Positions 38,587 through 50,509 of a stretch of DNA of 64,000 nt are shown piece after piece. The stretch comes from Epiperipatus broadwayi (taxonomy: Eukaryota; Onychophora; Udeonychophora; Euonychophora; Peripatidae), in the NCBI GenBank assembly GCA_028023455.1, contig JAQFVV010006469.1:618001-682000 (forward strand), given 5' to 3'. The translations under genes and the position numbers were made by a program. Under the pieces are notes generated by a model. That model worked only from the letters and a program-made list of their open reading frames with translations, did no database searches and was not told the DNA's origin. Position 1 is the stretch's first letter, and each line of letters begins with the position of its first letter.

Positions 38587-39489
38587 TATAGAAACACTTT
38601 AATGCAACTTGGTTTTCACTTAGTTCAAAGAAAAGAGCAGCCACCATAGAGTACATTTCAATGTGTTTTTTTAAAAATTAGCCATGTAGGAAAATAATGT
38701 GCAGAAGCTTCAATGGTTGATATAGTAAGAGAGATTTCAAGAAATGATGAAACTGGAAAAAATAACATAAGGACTAAAAAACAGTTAGTGGAATAGTGCA
38801 GAAAAATGAATATGTAGGTTAATGAATCAGGGTTACATCTGTTTGTGTGTGTATATATTTATATTAATTATCAAAAAGTCAAAATCTAAGACATCTCCAA
38901 ATACTATAGAACACTTAGTTAATCAACTTAACAACTAGATGTTACTGCTATGAGATTTTACACATTATTTTGATATGACTTTTGATATCTTCACTCCAAA
39001 TATGACTACATAATATTTATGCAGTATATTCTTTATTATTAAATGTGTACACTAATAAATACCCATTAAATTATATTATATATTATGTATTTATTTTAAA
39101 TTATAACAGTATAAATAAATAATAATAAATGAAATATTTTTATACAGTCAATTACTTAAACGATTATGATATAAGTAATTTAATTAAAAGTTCTTCTGCA
39201 CAAGAATATTATATATTATTTATTTATAATGTTATAATTTAAAATAGTTACATACATACACACACATATTTATAAAATTGCATTCCACAAGAATGTGCAG
39301 ACAATATAAATATGGACATAAAACATCTTTTTTTTTGCTAAGCCAGGCTTTCTATACAAAATACTTTTATCAAAGCAAGACTACAATAAACTTAACAAAC
39401 CTATATATGTATAAATTATAAATTGGACCAATCCATTACTGAAAAAAATAATGCTATTGGCTATGCCACTGCATTAAACAGTCAGTTCT
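38587..39489. other. AT-rich spacer
   Basis: No gene or repeat boundary recognised. Contains short (AT) and poly-T runs. Confidence 0.4.
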
Positions 39490-40740
39490 TGTTAAGAGGA
39501 ATATTATAGGTCCTAACATTAATGTCATTTTTGGAATTAATTATATGCCAAGTTTTTTTAATTTTATGTTTTTTATGAATATTTTCCAGACAAATAATTT
39601 TAGGACCAGCAGTTTTAAACAAATGACCACATTTTTTCTCATAATCAGCTAAGACTAAGATATATGTATTATATTCTATTATATGAGTGGGTATTCTGAG
39701 TTATTCTAGATTTTAAATCTTCTCATTTCACTCCATAATATTTAGCATTACAAAATTGACAAACAAGGGCATAGATCAATTGAGCCTTATCTTTTTTTTT
39801 AACTTGTCCTTAGAATTATTAATTAGTCTATTTAAGGACAAAGAACATCAAAAACCAATGTTAAAATCTTTAATCATAATTGAAATTATTTTTGTATGTA
39901 CACTAGGAATAAATGACAAATTAATTCATGGCTTAATATTAGTATGTTCTACTGAATTTGTCTCTCTCTATATATATGTTTTAATTGTTAATGAAGCATG
40001 ATTGACTCTAATTAAATAATTTTTATAGCTCTCTAAATCGTTTTGACTATTAGATTCAAACTTGCAAAGTTTTAAATTTCTAAATAAATAGGTTTTGAAA
40101 CCTGCCATTTTTATTGAAATGGAATTTTTTAATACTAATATAGATATTTCCTAATACTAAGTGGCTTTACACACGTATGATAATCAATAGCATTGCTATG
40201 TCTTAACAATTCTAAATCTAAATATTTAATAGTATTAATATTCTCATCTTTCATTACCTATTTAAGTTTTGGAAATTTATTGACATTATCAAATATTTCA
40301 TGAATAAGCTTAGAAGGAGCACAAATAAAAACATCATCAAAATATTTAATATACATATCTTCCTTCTTAATGTCTAAAAAAAGATGAACAACTTTTTCAA
40401 TGTAATCTATGTTTAAACTACATACAACACCACTAATAAACAAACCCATGGGCCAACTCATACTTATCACAAAGATATAATAATTAAATGTAGCATATAA
40501 ATTATCATTTATCCAATGCATAACATTCACAATAAATTGAGTCTTTTTACAAGTAACAAAACTATGCTTCAAAAGATCCTGGATAATGTTTATGAACAAA
40601 ATACTATTTACAGAGCCTTAGAGCTCAGTAAGATCAAAAGAAGCCATTTTAAATTCTTCACTTACTATGTATAATTAAGCTTGTTTAGAGCTAGTAGCAG
40701 GCTCTTTATATATTACATATTGGTAATACAAGCTATATAG
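39490..40740 (-). pseudogene. Penelope-like element reverse transcriptase fragment
   Basis: On the minus strand, MASFDLTEL near 40640 corresponds to the SFDVxSLFTNxP block with the first catalytic Asp. After one stop the frame runs 40599-40258 and holds QDLLKHSFV, WPMGLFISGVV (normally GxxMGSPxSP) and MYIKYFDDVFIC, the YVDDIF-type catalytic block with F at the second position. A further segment near 40230-40200 reads IKYLDLELL, like the FLDLxI block after the catalytic site. Weaker related segments continue to about 39490 with many stops. The GIY-YIG endonuclease usual in many Penelope-like elements is not recognised. The fragment is non-functional. Confidence 0.6.
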
Positions 40741-43700
40741 GTCATGTGATATATGACTGATTTTTACTATGTATATATAATAATATTGAACAGCATTATC
40801 TTATAAAAAAATTGTTTAATCAAACTGTGGAAAAATATATAAATAGATCAATTTGTTATAATCATACATAGCAACATAAAAATTATTTTTTTGATTAATT
40901 CAACATTATACATATTTGCTTCATAATTAGAAACTCATTTGGGAATCTCTGGAAGTTTATATTATTTACACTTATTAACAATCATACCAATATTTGCATA
41001 ATTGACTTTATATATATATATATATATATTGCACCAGGGTCGATCCACAGAAGATCTTACTTACACTGCAAATGTTTTGGCTGGTTACAAATTTCTTTAT
41101 AAAACATTTATAATCTTATTTAATTATAAATATTACATGAATGAACTGGCACGTTCGAGCAAAGTGGAAAATATTATTGATAGCTTTAACTATCAACAAT
41201 ACCCACGATCAGATTGTGGCCCATCTTGGCTGCTAGATTCAAACCCCTACTATCCAAACACTTTATTTGTTTCAGAGTAAACCCCGGGCACCAGCTGGTC
41301 TAAGACTAATGTGTTCGGACAGTAGGCCCATAATCCAGCGCTCGAAAAATCCCTTAACTAGCTCAGTCTATTTTTAATCAATAAGAATTTATTCCTTAAC
41401 TAGTGGCATAAAAGAATTAATAAAAGATTGGTAAAAGGAATTGATGAAAAGGATTGTAAAAAGAATTGACCGACAAAATAAGGCTTAAGTTTAAAGATAA
41501 TTTATTTAATTAACACTAATTATACTAAATATAAATACTTTTATAATTTTGTAACTAACGTAATATTTTTAATCACACACATACTTAATTCACACACTGA
41601 CATATATAATAAAGCATTAAATAATATTTGATATTTCGAACACACAAATTAATAGTTCATTTTTATGTGCTATAGAATTAATATAATTTGGCTCTTGGAG
41701 GATTCACGAATGCAATGACTACTTAGAAAGGAATATAAGAAAAAATGTTATTTACCTAGGATTTTTGGAATGTGGATACTGCTTGCTGTTAGCTGCTTCT
41801 AATGAAGTATATCTAACTGGTTAGATTTGAAGTTTCTTGAGGAGGTTTCTTTCTTATTCATCGGTATTATTACTGGAAACAGTTAAACATTGACGGAGTA
41901 TTTCTAAGCTGTTACACAGACATTATTTCACGGGCAGATCTTGCTGATCTTATTGGACTAAGGGCTGAAGTAAGATCATATGTTCCCAAAAGCTGCTCAG
42001 CACTGCATTTTTGTTTCTGGATACATAATAAACTGAAATGTTATCTGAACTGACTGTTATCTCTGATGCAATTAACTAACTAAATGTCCGATAAAAACTT
42101 GACTATTTATATATGAGACACGTTTTTGTTTTCATGTCCGCCAGCAATATCTGTTATCAAAATTCCTTTCTTAAGCCTTTAACTATGTGTTTTTGAGGTC
42201 GTTTAATTAGTAGCCATGCAAACATGTTTTTATAATTTTAATTAATAGCCAAAACACTGTGTTTTTTAATAACTTTCATTTATTTTTAATATTTAATACG
42301 CATACATTATTTTACATTCGCATGCACATATATAATTAGAGATCAATTCATTATTTAGTTTTTTAAGATTACCCTTTTCTTTAACTTAAATAAAAAGAGA
42401 TTTATATTTTAAACTTGAAAATCAACTTTTAATATCTTTCCCTTTTTCTAATCAATCACTCATAACTTTCATGAACAATATTTTCTTTAACTAACAACAA
42501 TAATAAAATGAATTCTTTACTTATTTGAAAACCAACTTCTTTTAATTTGACATTTTAAAGCGAACCCCCTTCCCACTTTTAATTAGTTGTTTTTAACTTT
42601 TATTTCAAAAACACTTAGACTTGTAGCTTTTTCGAAAACAAACTGTAATAAAACTCTTAAACTTTTACATATTATTTCTTTTAACGAATAATTTTTTGTT
42701 TTATTAATTTTTTAGATAAAATTATTATGTACCAACTACGATCTTGGTACAATATATATATAGTAAGGTATCACCTTACCATTCACTAATATTTTTTATT
42801 ATAGGAAAGTAATCATTCTACCAGCGACCTTTATGTATAACACCAAGCAAGAACACACAATTAAATAAACCAAATATACATCATCTGTCAATTAAAACCA
42901 TATTTATAACAGTACCGACTTAAAAAAATGAATATATATATATATATATACCAAACCCATGAATGCAAGCAAGCAAAAATCTCAAAAAACAAAAGAAAAA
43001 AATAACAATATTAAATTTGTTTGTTTATTAATCCAGCATAAAATATTAACAATGCAAATAAAAGCATGAACTTAAAACCCAGACATCAAAAAGTCAAACA
43101 ATCCTCAACATTAAAGCTTATCAGCCACTATAATCACAACCTAAGAAAGTTGACTAAAGGAACCCACCACTGATTTCATAAAATTAATATTTCTAATCCA
43201 AATTCATAAACTAGAAAAGAACAAATCATGCATGGCTAGGAATTCAGAAAACATCTTGACAACCATGCCAGTGAAAATATCTACAATGCACTATGATCAA
43301 TTAAGGAAATTATCTCAGCACAGGAAAGATAGTTTATAAAAGAGTCTGAATCACTACCATGAAGATCCAAATATGAATGAATACAATCAGATGAACTACC
43401 ACCAAATTAATGCAAAAGAACTGGAGCTAGATTACACTAGGTTAATATCTCATATTATGTTTCTATAATTATTATTTTACTTGTTAAATTGATTTCTTTC
43501 TTTTGAAAACAGAAAGTCAATCCATACAATCATCAATTAGTTTATATGGAAGGAGGATCATCAATTCTAATATTAATTTTGCATTCAATTAATTTAGTTA
43601 TTAAGTATTTATTTGGGTGCATGACTAAAACCATTGAATGACTGGCCTGTTCTATCATAGATCTATACAATACCAGAATAGGGAGGGGCTCAGAATCTAA

Positions 43701-44752
43701 AAGCAACCTCCAACATATCAAATATATACAAATGGATCAGAAATTAATGACCAAATGATGATATAATGTTTAGTTAGCAAAAAGTTAATCATTAAAATAT
43801 AGTTTCAGATTGTCTTCTACATTAATTTGAAATTATTAAATTAGGGTGGTAAATTATTATCCTTCATAGGGATCAAAGGTTTGGGTTAGTCAATAGTTGA
43901 TGAATACAAATGATGGATGATCATGCCTATACAATTATTAAATGATAAGAAAACACATCATTTTTGTTATAAAACAATCATGAATAGAAATTGTCATCAA
44001 AATAAATTTGTTAAACATTAAATATTAAATTAAACTGGTTGTTTGTCATCTTATTTATCTATTTTCCAATTAATCACCCAATGCACATATCCAATGCACA
44101 TTTCAGACATGAAATAATAATACCTTGAAATAGAGTACATGTACATTCTTCCTGAGTTTGAACACTGTGGCATAATGAGGATTAAGAATAGAAGAAAAAT
44201 AAAGTTATGCGAGTGTTCCATCTCACTCAATCAATAATCATCATTTGGACTACTTTATAAAACTTAAATAAATCATCAATTAACTGACTTGCCTTATCAT
44301 CTTTAATGTGCTACCTTGAACACCCAATGAGCAACCATAGTTAGATATATCTCTCATGGAGAAAAAACCTGTCCTGTTACATCTGATGCTGAACTTTAGA
44401 GGCTTGAAACCATATGATTATATTATTATATGCTAATAATTCTAATATGTGGTGAATGTAAACTAGATAACTGAGAAACAGCAATAAACAGATATCAATA
44501 AAATAGTCGTGTAGTCAGACAAATAAACAAAATGTAAAATGAGATATAAAGTAGCATGTTAAAAAATAATTAATAAATGAAATGATAACCAAATAAAAAT
44601 TAAATCATAACTCATATTAGATGAATGACAGCAGGAAAGTCTCTACAATGTCTATCAAATTACTGAACATGTATAGAAAGAATTAGTTTGAGATAAAATC
44701 GCATAAACCTATTTTATTAAAAAAATATAACAAAGTATAATAGATATATCAA
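40741..44752. other. Mostly AT-rich non-coding DNA with two more GC-rich islands
   Basis: Island 1 (41030-41350) begins directly after an (AT)n tract at 41009-41030 with gcaccagggtcgatcc, which in reverse complement looks like a tRNA T-arm and acceptor end. It may be a SINE. Island 2 (41640-42230) is unassigned. Two short hairpins flank an (AT)n tract near 42729-42780. 42900-44700 has a CAT/ATCA-rich composition but no frame with family motifs. Confidence 0.4.
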
Positions 44753-46195
44753 ATGATAATTAGAAGTAAAATCAAGACAATGGAATTAGAAACTAGTAAA
44801 GAAGTTAAGAAGGAAATTGAAAGGGAAAAAATCCAGGTTAAACAGATACAAAATCCTATTTGGAAAAGTTTAGAAACTTCTACTCTTAAAAATTTAGTAG
44901 AACTGAATGTTGAAATATCTGGAAGGACTATATCAGAAATAATTCAACTTCAAGAAACACCAAAGACTGTAGAAATCCAAAGGGAAGAAGGAATAAAAAA
45001 CAATGATCCTATTCTCAACCAGATGATGATAATGGTGCAACAAATGTTTGTTAAAATGAAAAAACAAAGTGCTGATTTATCTAATAAAATAGTAAAACAA
45101 AGTACTGATTTGAAAAACGAATTAAAATTATATGTATTCAATATCAATAAACAAAATATTGAATTAAAGAAAAAAATAAAAAAAATGAAAAAGGATATTG
45201 ATGAAAGAGATTGCAAGTATCAAAATTGATGATAAATTTATTGAGTTGACACATATCTATAATAATTAGAAATTTGAAATAGTAAAACACCAAGAACAAT
45301 ATCAATTAAAACTGAATAAAGAAATAGTGAAAATACATTTAGAAGTAAATCATTCCATGAAAGAGCAAAATAATAAGCTAGAGAATTATGAGACTAAAAC
45401 TAGATATATAAAAAATGATAACAGTGGTATAGGAATCAGACAAAATTATATTAAAGCCGAACTGACATAACATAAGGACACTCTCGCAAAACTAATTCAG
45501 AATCAAAATGATCTGCAAAATCAAGTAGAGAATGTGAACAGCTCAATGAGTCAAAACTTAGAATCTGGATTTTTCTTCAAAATACAAATATTAAAAGAGA
45601 AACTTGTCCAAGATATACGAAATGTTAAATTATCTGAAAATGAACATGATCTAAATATGGAAAAGCTCAATCTTATTTTAAAGAAAATTAACAGTATGGA
45701 TAACAAACAGAATAAAGGGAATGATCTATACAAGGTCTACAAAGAAATAGGGAACTTACCTCAAATATATAGCATAAAAGAAACAACTTTTAATGGAAAC
45801 ATGGAAAATAGCAACAATCAAACAATAAAATCACCCATAAATACTTTGAAAGAAGTCATTGTCAGAAACAATAATACACAAGTGAATTCCATTAATCAGT
45901 TTGTAAAACTCTAAACATTAAAGGGGTCTATAAATGAGACCCCAATTGAACATATAAAGAGTCTCAATTTATATTTTTCAGTTAATAATAATCTATCAGA
46001 GGAGGAGAAATTAATCGTAGCCTATAGTCATTTGCAAAGTGATGCGCTAGCATGGTGGGAGTCTTTGTTTAAAACACCATCTATCTATGGTCATTATCAG
46101 GCCTTATTAATAAAAAACTTTTTGGAACAAGGATTTTCAGGAGGCATTGTTGTACCAGTTGCTACAGGAAAAGTATTGAAACACCCCTGGAGAAA
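44753..46195 (+). pseudogene. gag: gag-like protein with very long coiled coil
   Basis: The frame opens at 44753 and runs 158 codons to 45229. It continues in another frame with stops near 45265 and 45465, and from about 45480 to 45914 it is open again. After one TAA (45912-45914) the same frame runs to the hairpin. Residues are overwhelmingly Lys, Glu, Asn, Gln, Ile and Leu in heptad-like order for over 350 codons, suggesting an extended coiled coil. The C-terminal part has HIKSLNLYFSVNNNLSEEEK, then SDALAWWESLF near 46040-46070, the ALxWW motif found in the capsid domain of many Ty3/gypsy-type gag proteins. Identification rests mainly on that motif. Confidence 0.6.
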
Positions 46196-46454
46196 TTGTA
46201 TTTTTATATTAGACTATTTCCATCATCTAATAATGTATTGAATGTCTTTAGAAAAAATTAACTTTATTTGAATATTCCAAATACATTCAACTATTAGTAA
46301 TAGCACAGATGTGCTATTACTAACAGGTTAACCTGTTTGATGTGTTATTACTAACAGTTGAATGTATTTGGAATATTTAAATAAAGTTAAATTTTTCTAA
46401 AGACATTCAATACATATATTAGATGATAGAAATAATCCAATATAAAAATACAAC
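46196..46454. mobile_element. Hairpin (foldback) element inside gag
   Basis: Bases 46196-46454 form an inverted repeat with arms of about 120-130 bp and a centre near 46329. The left arm also contains a smaller near-perfect 26-bp palindrome at about 46296-46321 that the right arm mostly lacks. The words aaacacccct(g/a)gagaaa lie on both sides (about 46180-46195 and 46484-46500) and may be a flanking duplication or part of gag. There is no ORF. Confidence 0.7.
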
Positions 46455-47084
46455 TACAACACCATCATCACAAACCTTCAGGAAAACACCCCTAGAGAAA
46501 CCTTGGTAAAGTATTTTAAATGACAGGTAGAAAACATAAAAATGTTAAATACATATCATCTGAGTAAAAACCAAATAATAAAAATCGTAAATCACTAAAG
46601 AAAGACAATCTCTACTCCATATAAATGCACAAAGTATCAAACAAGTGACAGACTTATTAAACAATATCGACTTAAATAACCATAATATGACAATAAAACT
46701 CCTGAAAAAAGAAAAGAGGAAATAGAAGTCAATGTTTTAAATTACAAAAGGAGAAAAAACAACAATAATCCATATCACTGGGAAGGCAAGTCAAATCAAC
46801 TTGTCAATAATAACAATGAGAGAATAAATAACAAGTATCAATGTAATATAGAATCCATAGTTGACTCCACCAACAACTCACAAAAACTACCAAAATCAGG
46901 ATGTAGTAAATCTACACCTAAAGCCACTCCTAAACCAAACTAAAATGGTACTTTGAGATATAGTTCCTCATGTCAAGGAACTATATTAAAGAAGAGGATG
47001 AGAATAAACCCATAAACAGGGAAATCACTAATTCAATGTGTTCATGGGAAGATAAAGCACCACATATGCTTTACAAAGTTGCCC

Positions 47085-47420
47085 CATGGTAAAAATTTTG
47101 TTTGAGGATTTGCTAAGGAATGTTTTTTTACATTCTGGTACCAAATATTAGCAATATCTGAAAAATTGTATAAGATTTTAAATAAAAATCCTAATATTAA
47201 GATCTTACCATTTAGATCAATACAGGTTACCATGGCTATAAATAAAAAAACTAAATTAGCACAGAAACAAATCTGGATCAAATTAAAGATCAGCCAAGCA
47301 ATTATCTATCATATTTTTGATAATAGTATGCATATTGAATCCTACTGCTTGATGGTGTTGTTTTTCACACAACACACATCAGTATACTATTTTAGCAGCC
47401 TAACTTATGGCTAACACTAC
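47085..47420 (+). pseudogene. Possible protease-like remnant
   Basis: Segments read in shifting frames (GTKYxxxxIxEKLYKIL, then VTMAINKKTKL and IWIKLKISQAIIYHIF) resemble the spacing of the retropepsin domain of gypsy elements, where an i.h.F..v-type strand precedes the second half. The catalytic DTG/DSG is not present (HSGT at best). This is a weak call supported mainly by position after gag. Confidence 0.25.
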
Positions 47421-48060
47421 AACAGTGTTGTTTAGAGCTATAACAGGCCACCTAGAGGGTGATATATTCTACAATTATGTAATGAAATACTATACCCATT
47501 GACTTGCAACAGTATTCCTCAAGTGAGCGCAATTCAACTCTCGCTACAGTCTGATTTGATGGCAGCCATATTTGAAGGATGCAAAACTATCAAAAAATTC
47601 ATTGTGGAAAAATTTTGAGAAAATGTAGTGGATTTAGTATTACATATTAAAAACTGTCAGGCCATCATGCATGCTTTCCTATGATTTTGAACTGCATACA
47701 ACCTGAAAAGATTATGGTTTTCAGCAAAGTTCTGCCGAGTTCATGCTCAAATGCACGTTTACGCATGAATCCATGTGAGAACAGTAAAATGTCAGCATGG
47801 CATGTGCTCAAAATTGGTTGAAGAGGAGTGAATTGCCAGCCACAGAAATTGATGCTGTTGTGTTTTTCCAGAAATAGAACAAACATCCTGCCAGATGTGA
47901 AGCTATGCATTTGCAGGAGGAGCATGGTTTTAGTCAGCTACAGGATCTGGGGAATTCCATTGACACTCCTGCAAGTGTATCTGGGTTCTGTGTAAGGGAC
48001 GTTGGTTGGATGGCGCCAAAATCCTGTTACTTACAGCTTTGAGACTCATCTCCTATTGGA
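47421..48060. other. More GC-rich island of unknown origin
   Basis: Composition is clearly less AT-rich than the flanks. Several frames on both strands stay open for 60-90 codons, for example 47925-47665 (-) and, on the plus strand, about 47800-48010 with one stop, around WLKRSELPATEIDAVVFF. No family motif is recognised in any frame. It could be a decayed element or a captured gene fragment. Confidence 0.3.
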
Positions 48061-48523
48061 GTCAAACAAACAGTAACACCCAATCCCCCTAAAAAAATGT
48101 TTTTTTTTTTAATCGGACTGTTTAATTAAGGCTTTTTTAATAGCGTAATTTTTTTTTTTTTTAAAAAAAAATCCTCATAATAAGAAAATAAAAGATGATA
48201 ATTAAAAATCAAACCAAACCCCCCTCCACCCTCTAAAAACCAACTGTTGGTTTATTAAAAATGAATTGATTAATAAGGCTTTCCAATAATAATAATAAAA
48301 AAAGCTCAAAATCAATAAAAAGTTGATAAGGGAAAAAAGTCAATAATTTAAAAGCAAACCAACCCCCTTCCAATATTTGTATATTTTGTTAATCTATCTC
48401 TTTATATGTATTCTATATTCAAACACATTTAAAATTAATATACGAAGTTTCCAGTACATCAGCAAAAGATATTAAAAGACAAGAATTAAAATTTTAACCA
48501 ACCCCCCTCCACCCTCTAAAAAC
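48061..48523. other. AT-rich spacer with a repeated C-rich word
   Basis: A C-rich word, acccccctccaccctctaaa, occurs at about 48217-48240 and again at about 48500-48522, bracketing 260 bp of AT-rich DNA. A third, looser instance is near 48368. No gene seen. Confidence 0.4.
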
Positions 48524-49070
48524 TGGAGCTTAATTGTAAATATAGGGGATTTGAACTCAGACTTTCAAGCATCCTTCAACTATCCACACTATCTCATACA
48601 ACTGATACACATGATCACATACATGTATTTAAATAGATAGAATATATACATGAGGGATCAGATCGACTTCAGGTCAACATGGGCATGCCAATAATGTTGG
48701 TACCAGCATGGGATTTGGACTTTCCATCTTCAGATATTCAATGATATGGATGGCTGAAAAGTTGGAGATTAGAGTAGATTGAAGCCTGTCCATTAAAGCG
48801 TGAAGATTTGCTATCTTAATATAAACTGAGCACTGATTATATATATATATGGGATATGATATATGATTATATATATATATGGGAGATGATAAATCTGGAC
48901 CAACTGATGAGTGCTGGTTTAGTATGAAATATGTATATTGGTGATTATTTATCTTTTCCACATGTGTGTGGTCATGGGTATCAGTTGTAAGAGATAGTGT
49001 GGTTGAAGGGTGCTTGAAAGTCTGAGCTCAAATTCCCTATATTTACAATTAAGCTTCAGGTTTGTGAAGA
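48524..49070. repeat. Inverted pair of tRNA-like dispersed repeats
   Basis: 48524-48625, read in reverse complement, matches 48955-49065. Shared words include ctgagctcaaattccct/ctgagttcaaatcccc, agatagtgtgg and tatcagttgta. The spacer holds two (AT)n-bearing sub-repeats (about 48836-48850 and 48866-48881) that are copies of one another. The B-box-like GAGTTCAAATCCC suggests a tRNA-derived SINE family. The copy at 646-764 belongs to it. Confidence 0.65.
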
Positions 49071-49780
49071 GTCCCTGGTTTTCAAATATTTATATAAACT
49101 AATTGAAATTTTGTTTCTATCTTTCAACTAAAGTATAATTATACTTTGGAATGATAGTGGGGAGGCAGTATACTCCATTATGAAAAAGAGAAAGAGAGAA
49201 GAGTTTAATTTAAATTTGTAAATTGAATGAGTCTAATTACACATGAAAACAACTGACAATAATTTGGTAAAAGATTATGGCTAAAAGGAAAGAAAAAAAA
49301 GTATACTTTGGTTTACTGTCTTATTATTTATTCAAGCTAAATTTGGAACTAAAGTATGAATGAACTTGAATAGAAAAAACTGCTTTGAAAAAGAGAAAGT
49401 TAAAGACAGACTTCTTTTTGTGAAAATAAAAACTCTCATGATGACGTCCTGCTAGTATAGCCGACATTCTTGCTGGGAGCTGCCTTTCTCATGACTGACA
49501 ATGTCCCAGTGCCTTTATTCTATGGTACACTATGTCCAAAGAAAATGCATGAACATTAAAATTAACAATGGAGGAAAAGTAAATACTATTACTTCTTGTA
49601 TAGTGTTGTTTTGCTTTGAAACCGAGTTTTCGAGTGGAAATTGAGATTACCTTTTCTTATGGAAAGATATTTTTGACACCTTCCTCATTCATGAGCTCAT
49701 AACTTCAAATCTATCACTATGGACTATGCATGATGCACAGTACTGCTTACACAGACTAGGGTAAATATTAAGAATGCAAT

Positions 49781-50509
49781 ACGTATTGATATACAGAGCA
49801 AAACTCTCCATACAGTATTGCCACCTGTGCTAAACAGAGTAATCAATGGATGCCAGAAGGCTTGTGCATAAAATCCCTATCTAATGCCTACTCATCCAAT
49901 ATCCCCAGACTAGTTTCTGGCTTGTGGCCTTTGTCAGTGAGGAGCTTTGGATCTGAGAGCACTGCATCTAGATCTTAGGATCTAATGCAACCCTCTAGCA
50001 ACCACCTTTTATCTCTACTTAACTACAAAACCATGAGAATGAAATTGAAAACACAAAAAATATTTTCAATCTAAGCTCAATAGCTTATATAGTCATATGG
50101 GTCTGAACTCAGTTCAGCACCCATACATTTTGGTGTCTTTGGCTCTTTTACAACCATAGCCACCACTATCCTATTAGGCAGGATTGGTGTTAAACCATTA
50201 AGCATCACATGATCACATTTTCCTGTACTAGCACATTAATTGTTGATAAACAGAGCAAAACTCTCCATACAGTATTGCCACCTGTGCTCCTCACTGACGA
50301 AGGCCACAATCCAGAAACTAATCTGGGGATATTGGATGAGTAGGCATTAGATAGGGATTTTATGCACAAGCCTTCTGGCATCCATTGATTGCTCTGTTTA
50401 GCACAGGTGGCAGTACTGTATGGAGAGTTTTGCTCTGTTTATCAACAATTAATGTGCTAGTATAGGAAATGTGATCATGTGATGCTTAATGGTTTAACGT
50501 ATTGATATA
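49781..50509. repeat. Foldback repeat block flanked by 13-bp direct repeats
   Basis: The 13-base word acgtattgatata lies at 49781-49793 and 50497-50509. Between them, 49794-50060 is a forward copy of the repeat seen at 25256-25490. 50191-50287 and 50401-50496 are inverted arms of about 97 bp. The 113-bp loop (50288-50400) is an inverted partial copy of the forward repeat. So one family is present in both orientations inside one insertion-like block. Confidence 0.75.

Larger units (their letters stand above)
44753..47420 (+). mobile_element. Coding remnant of an LTR-type retroelement
   Basis: A gag-like protein with a long coiled-coil N-terminus is followed by degraded downstream sequence that may include a protease. 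LTRs, RT and integrase were not found. A hairpin element interrupts it at 46196-46454. Downstream of the hairpin the gag frame appears to continue (TPRETLVKYFK near 46490), then decays. Confidence 0.5.
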
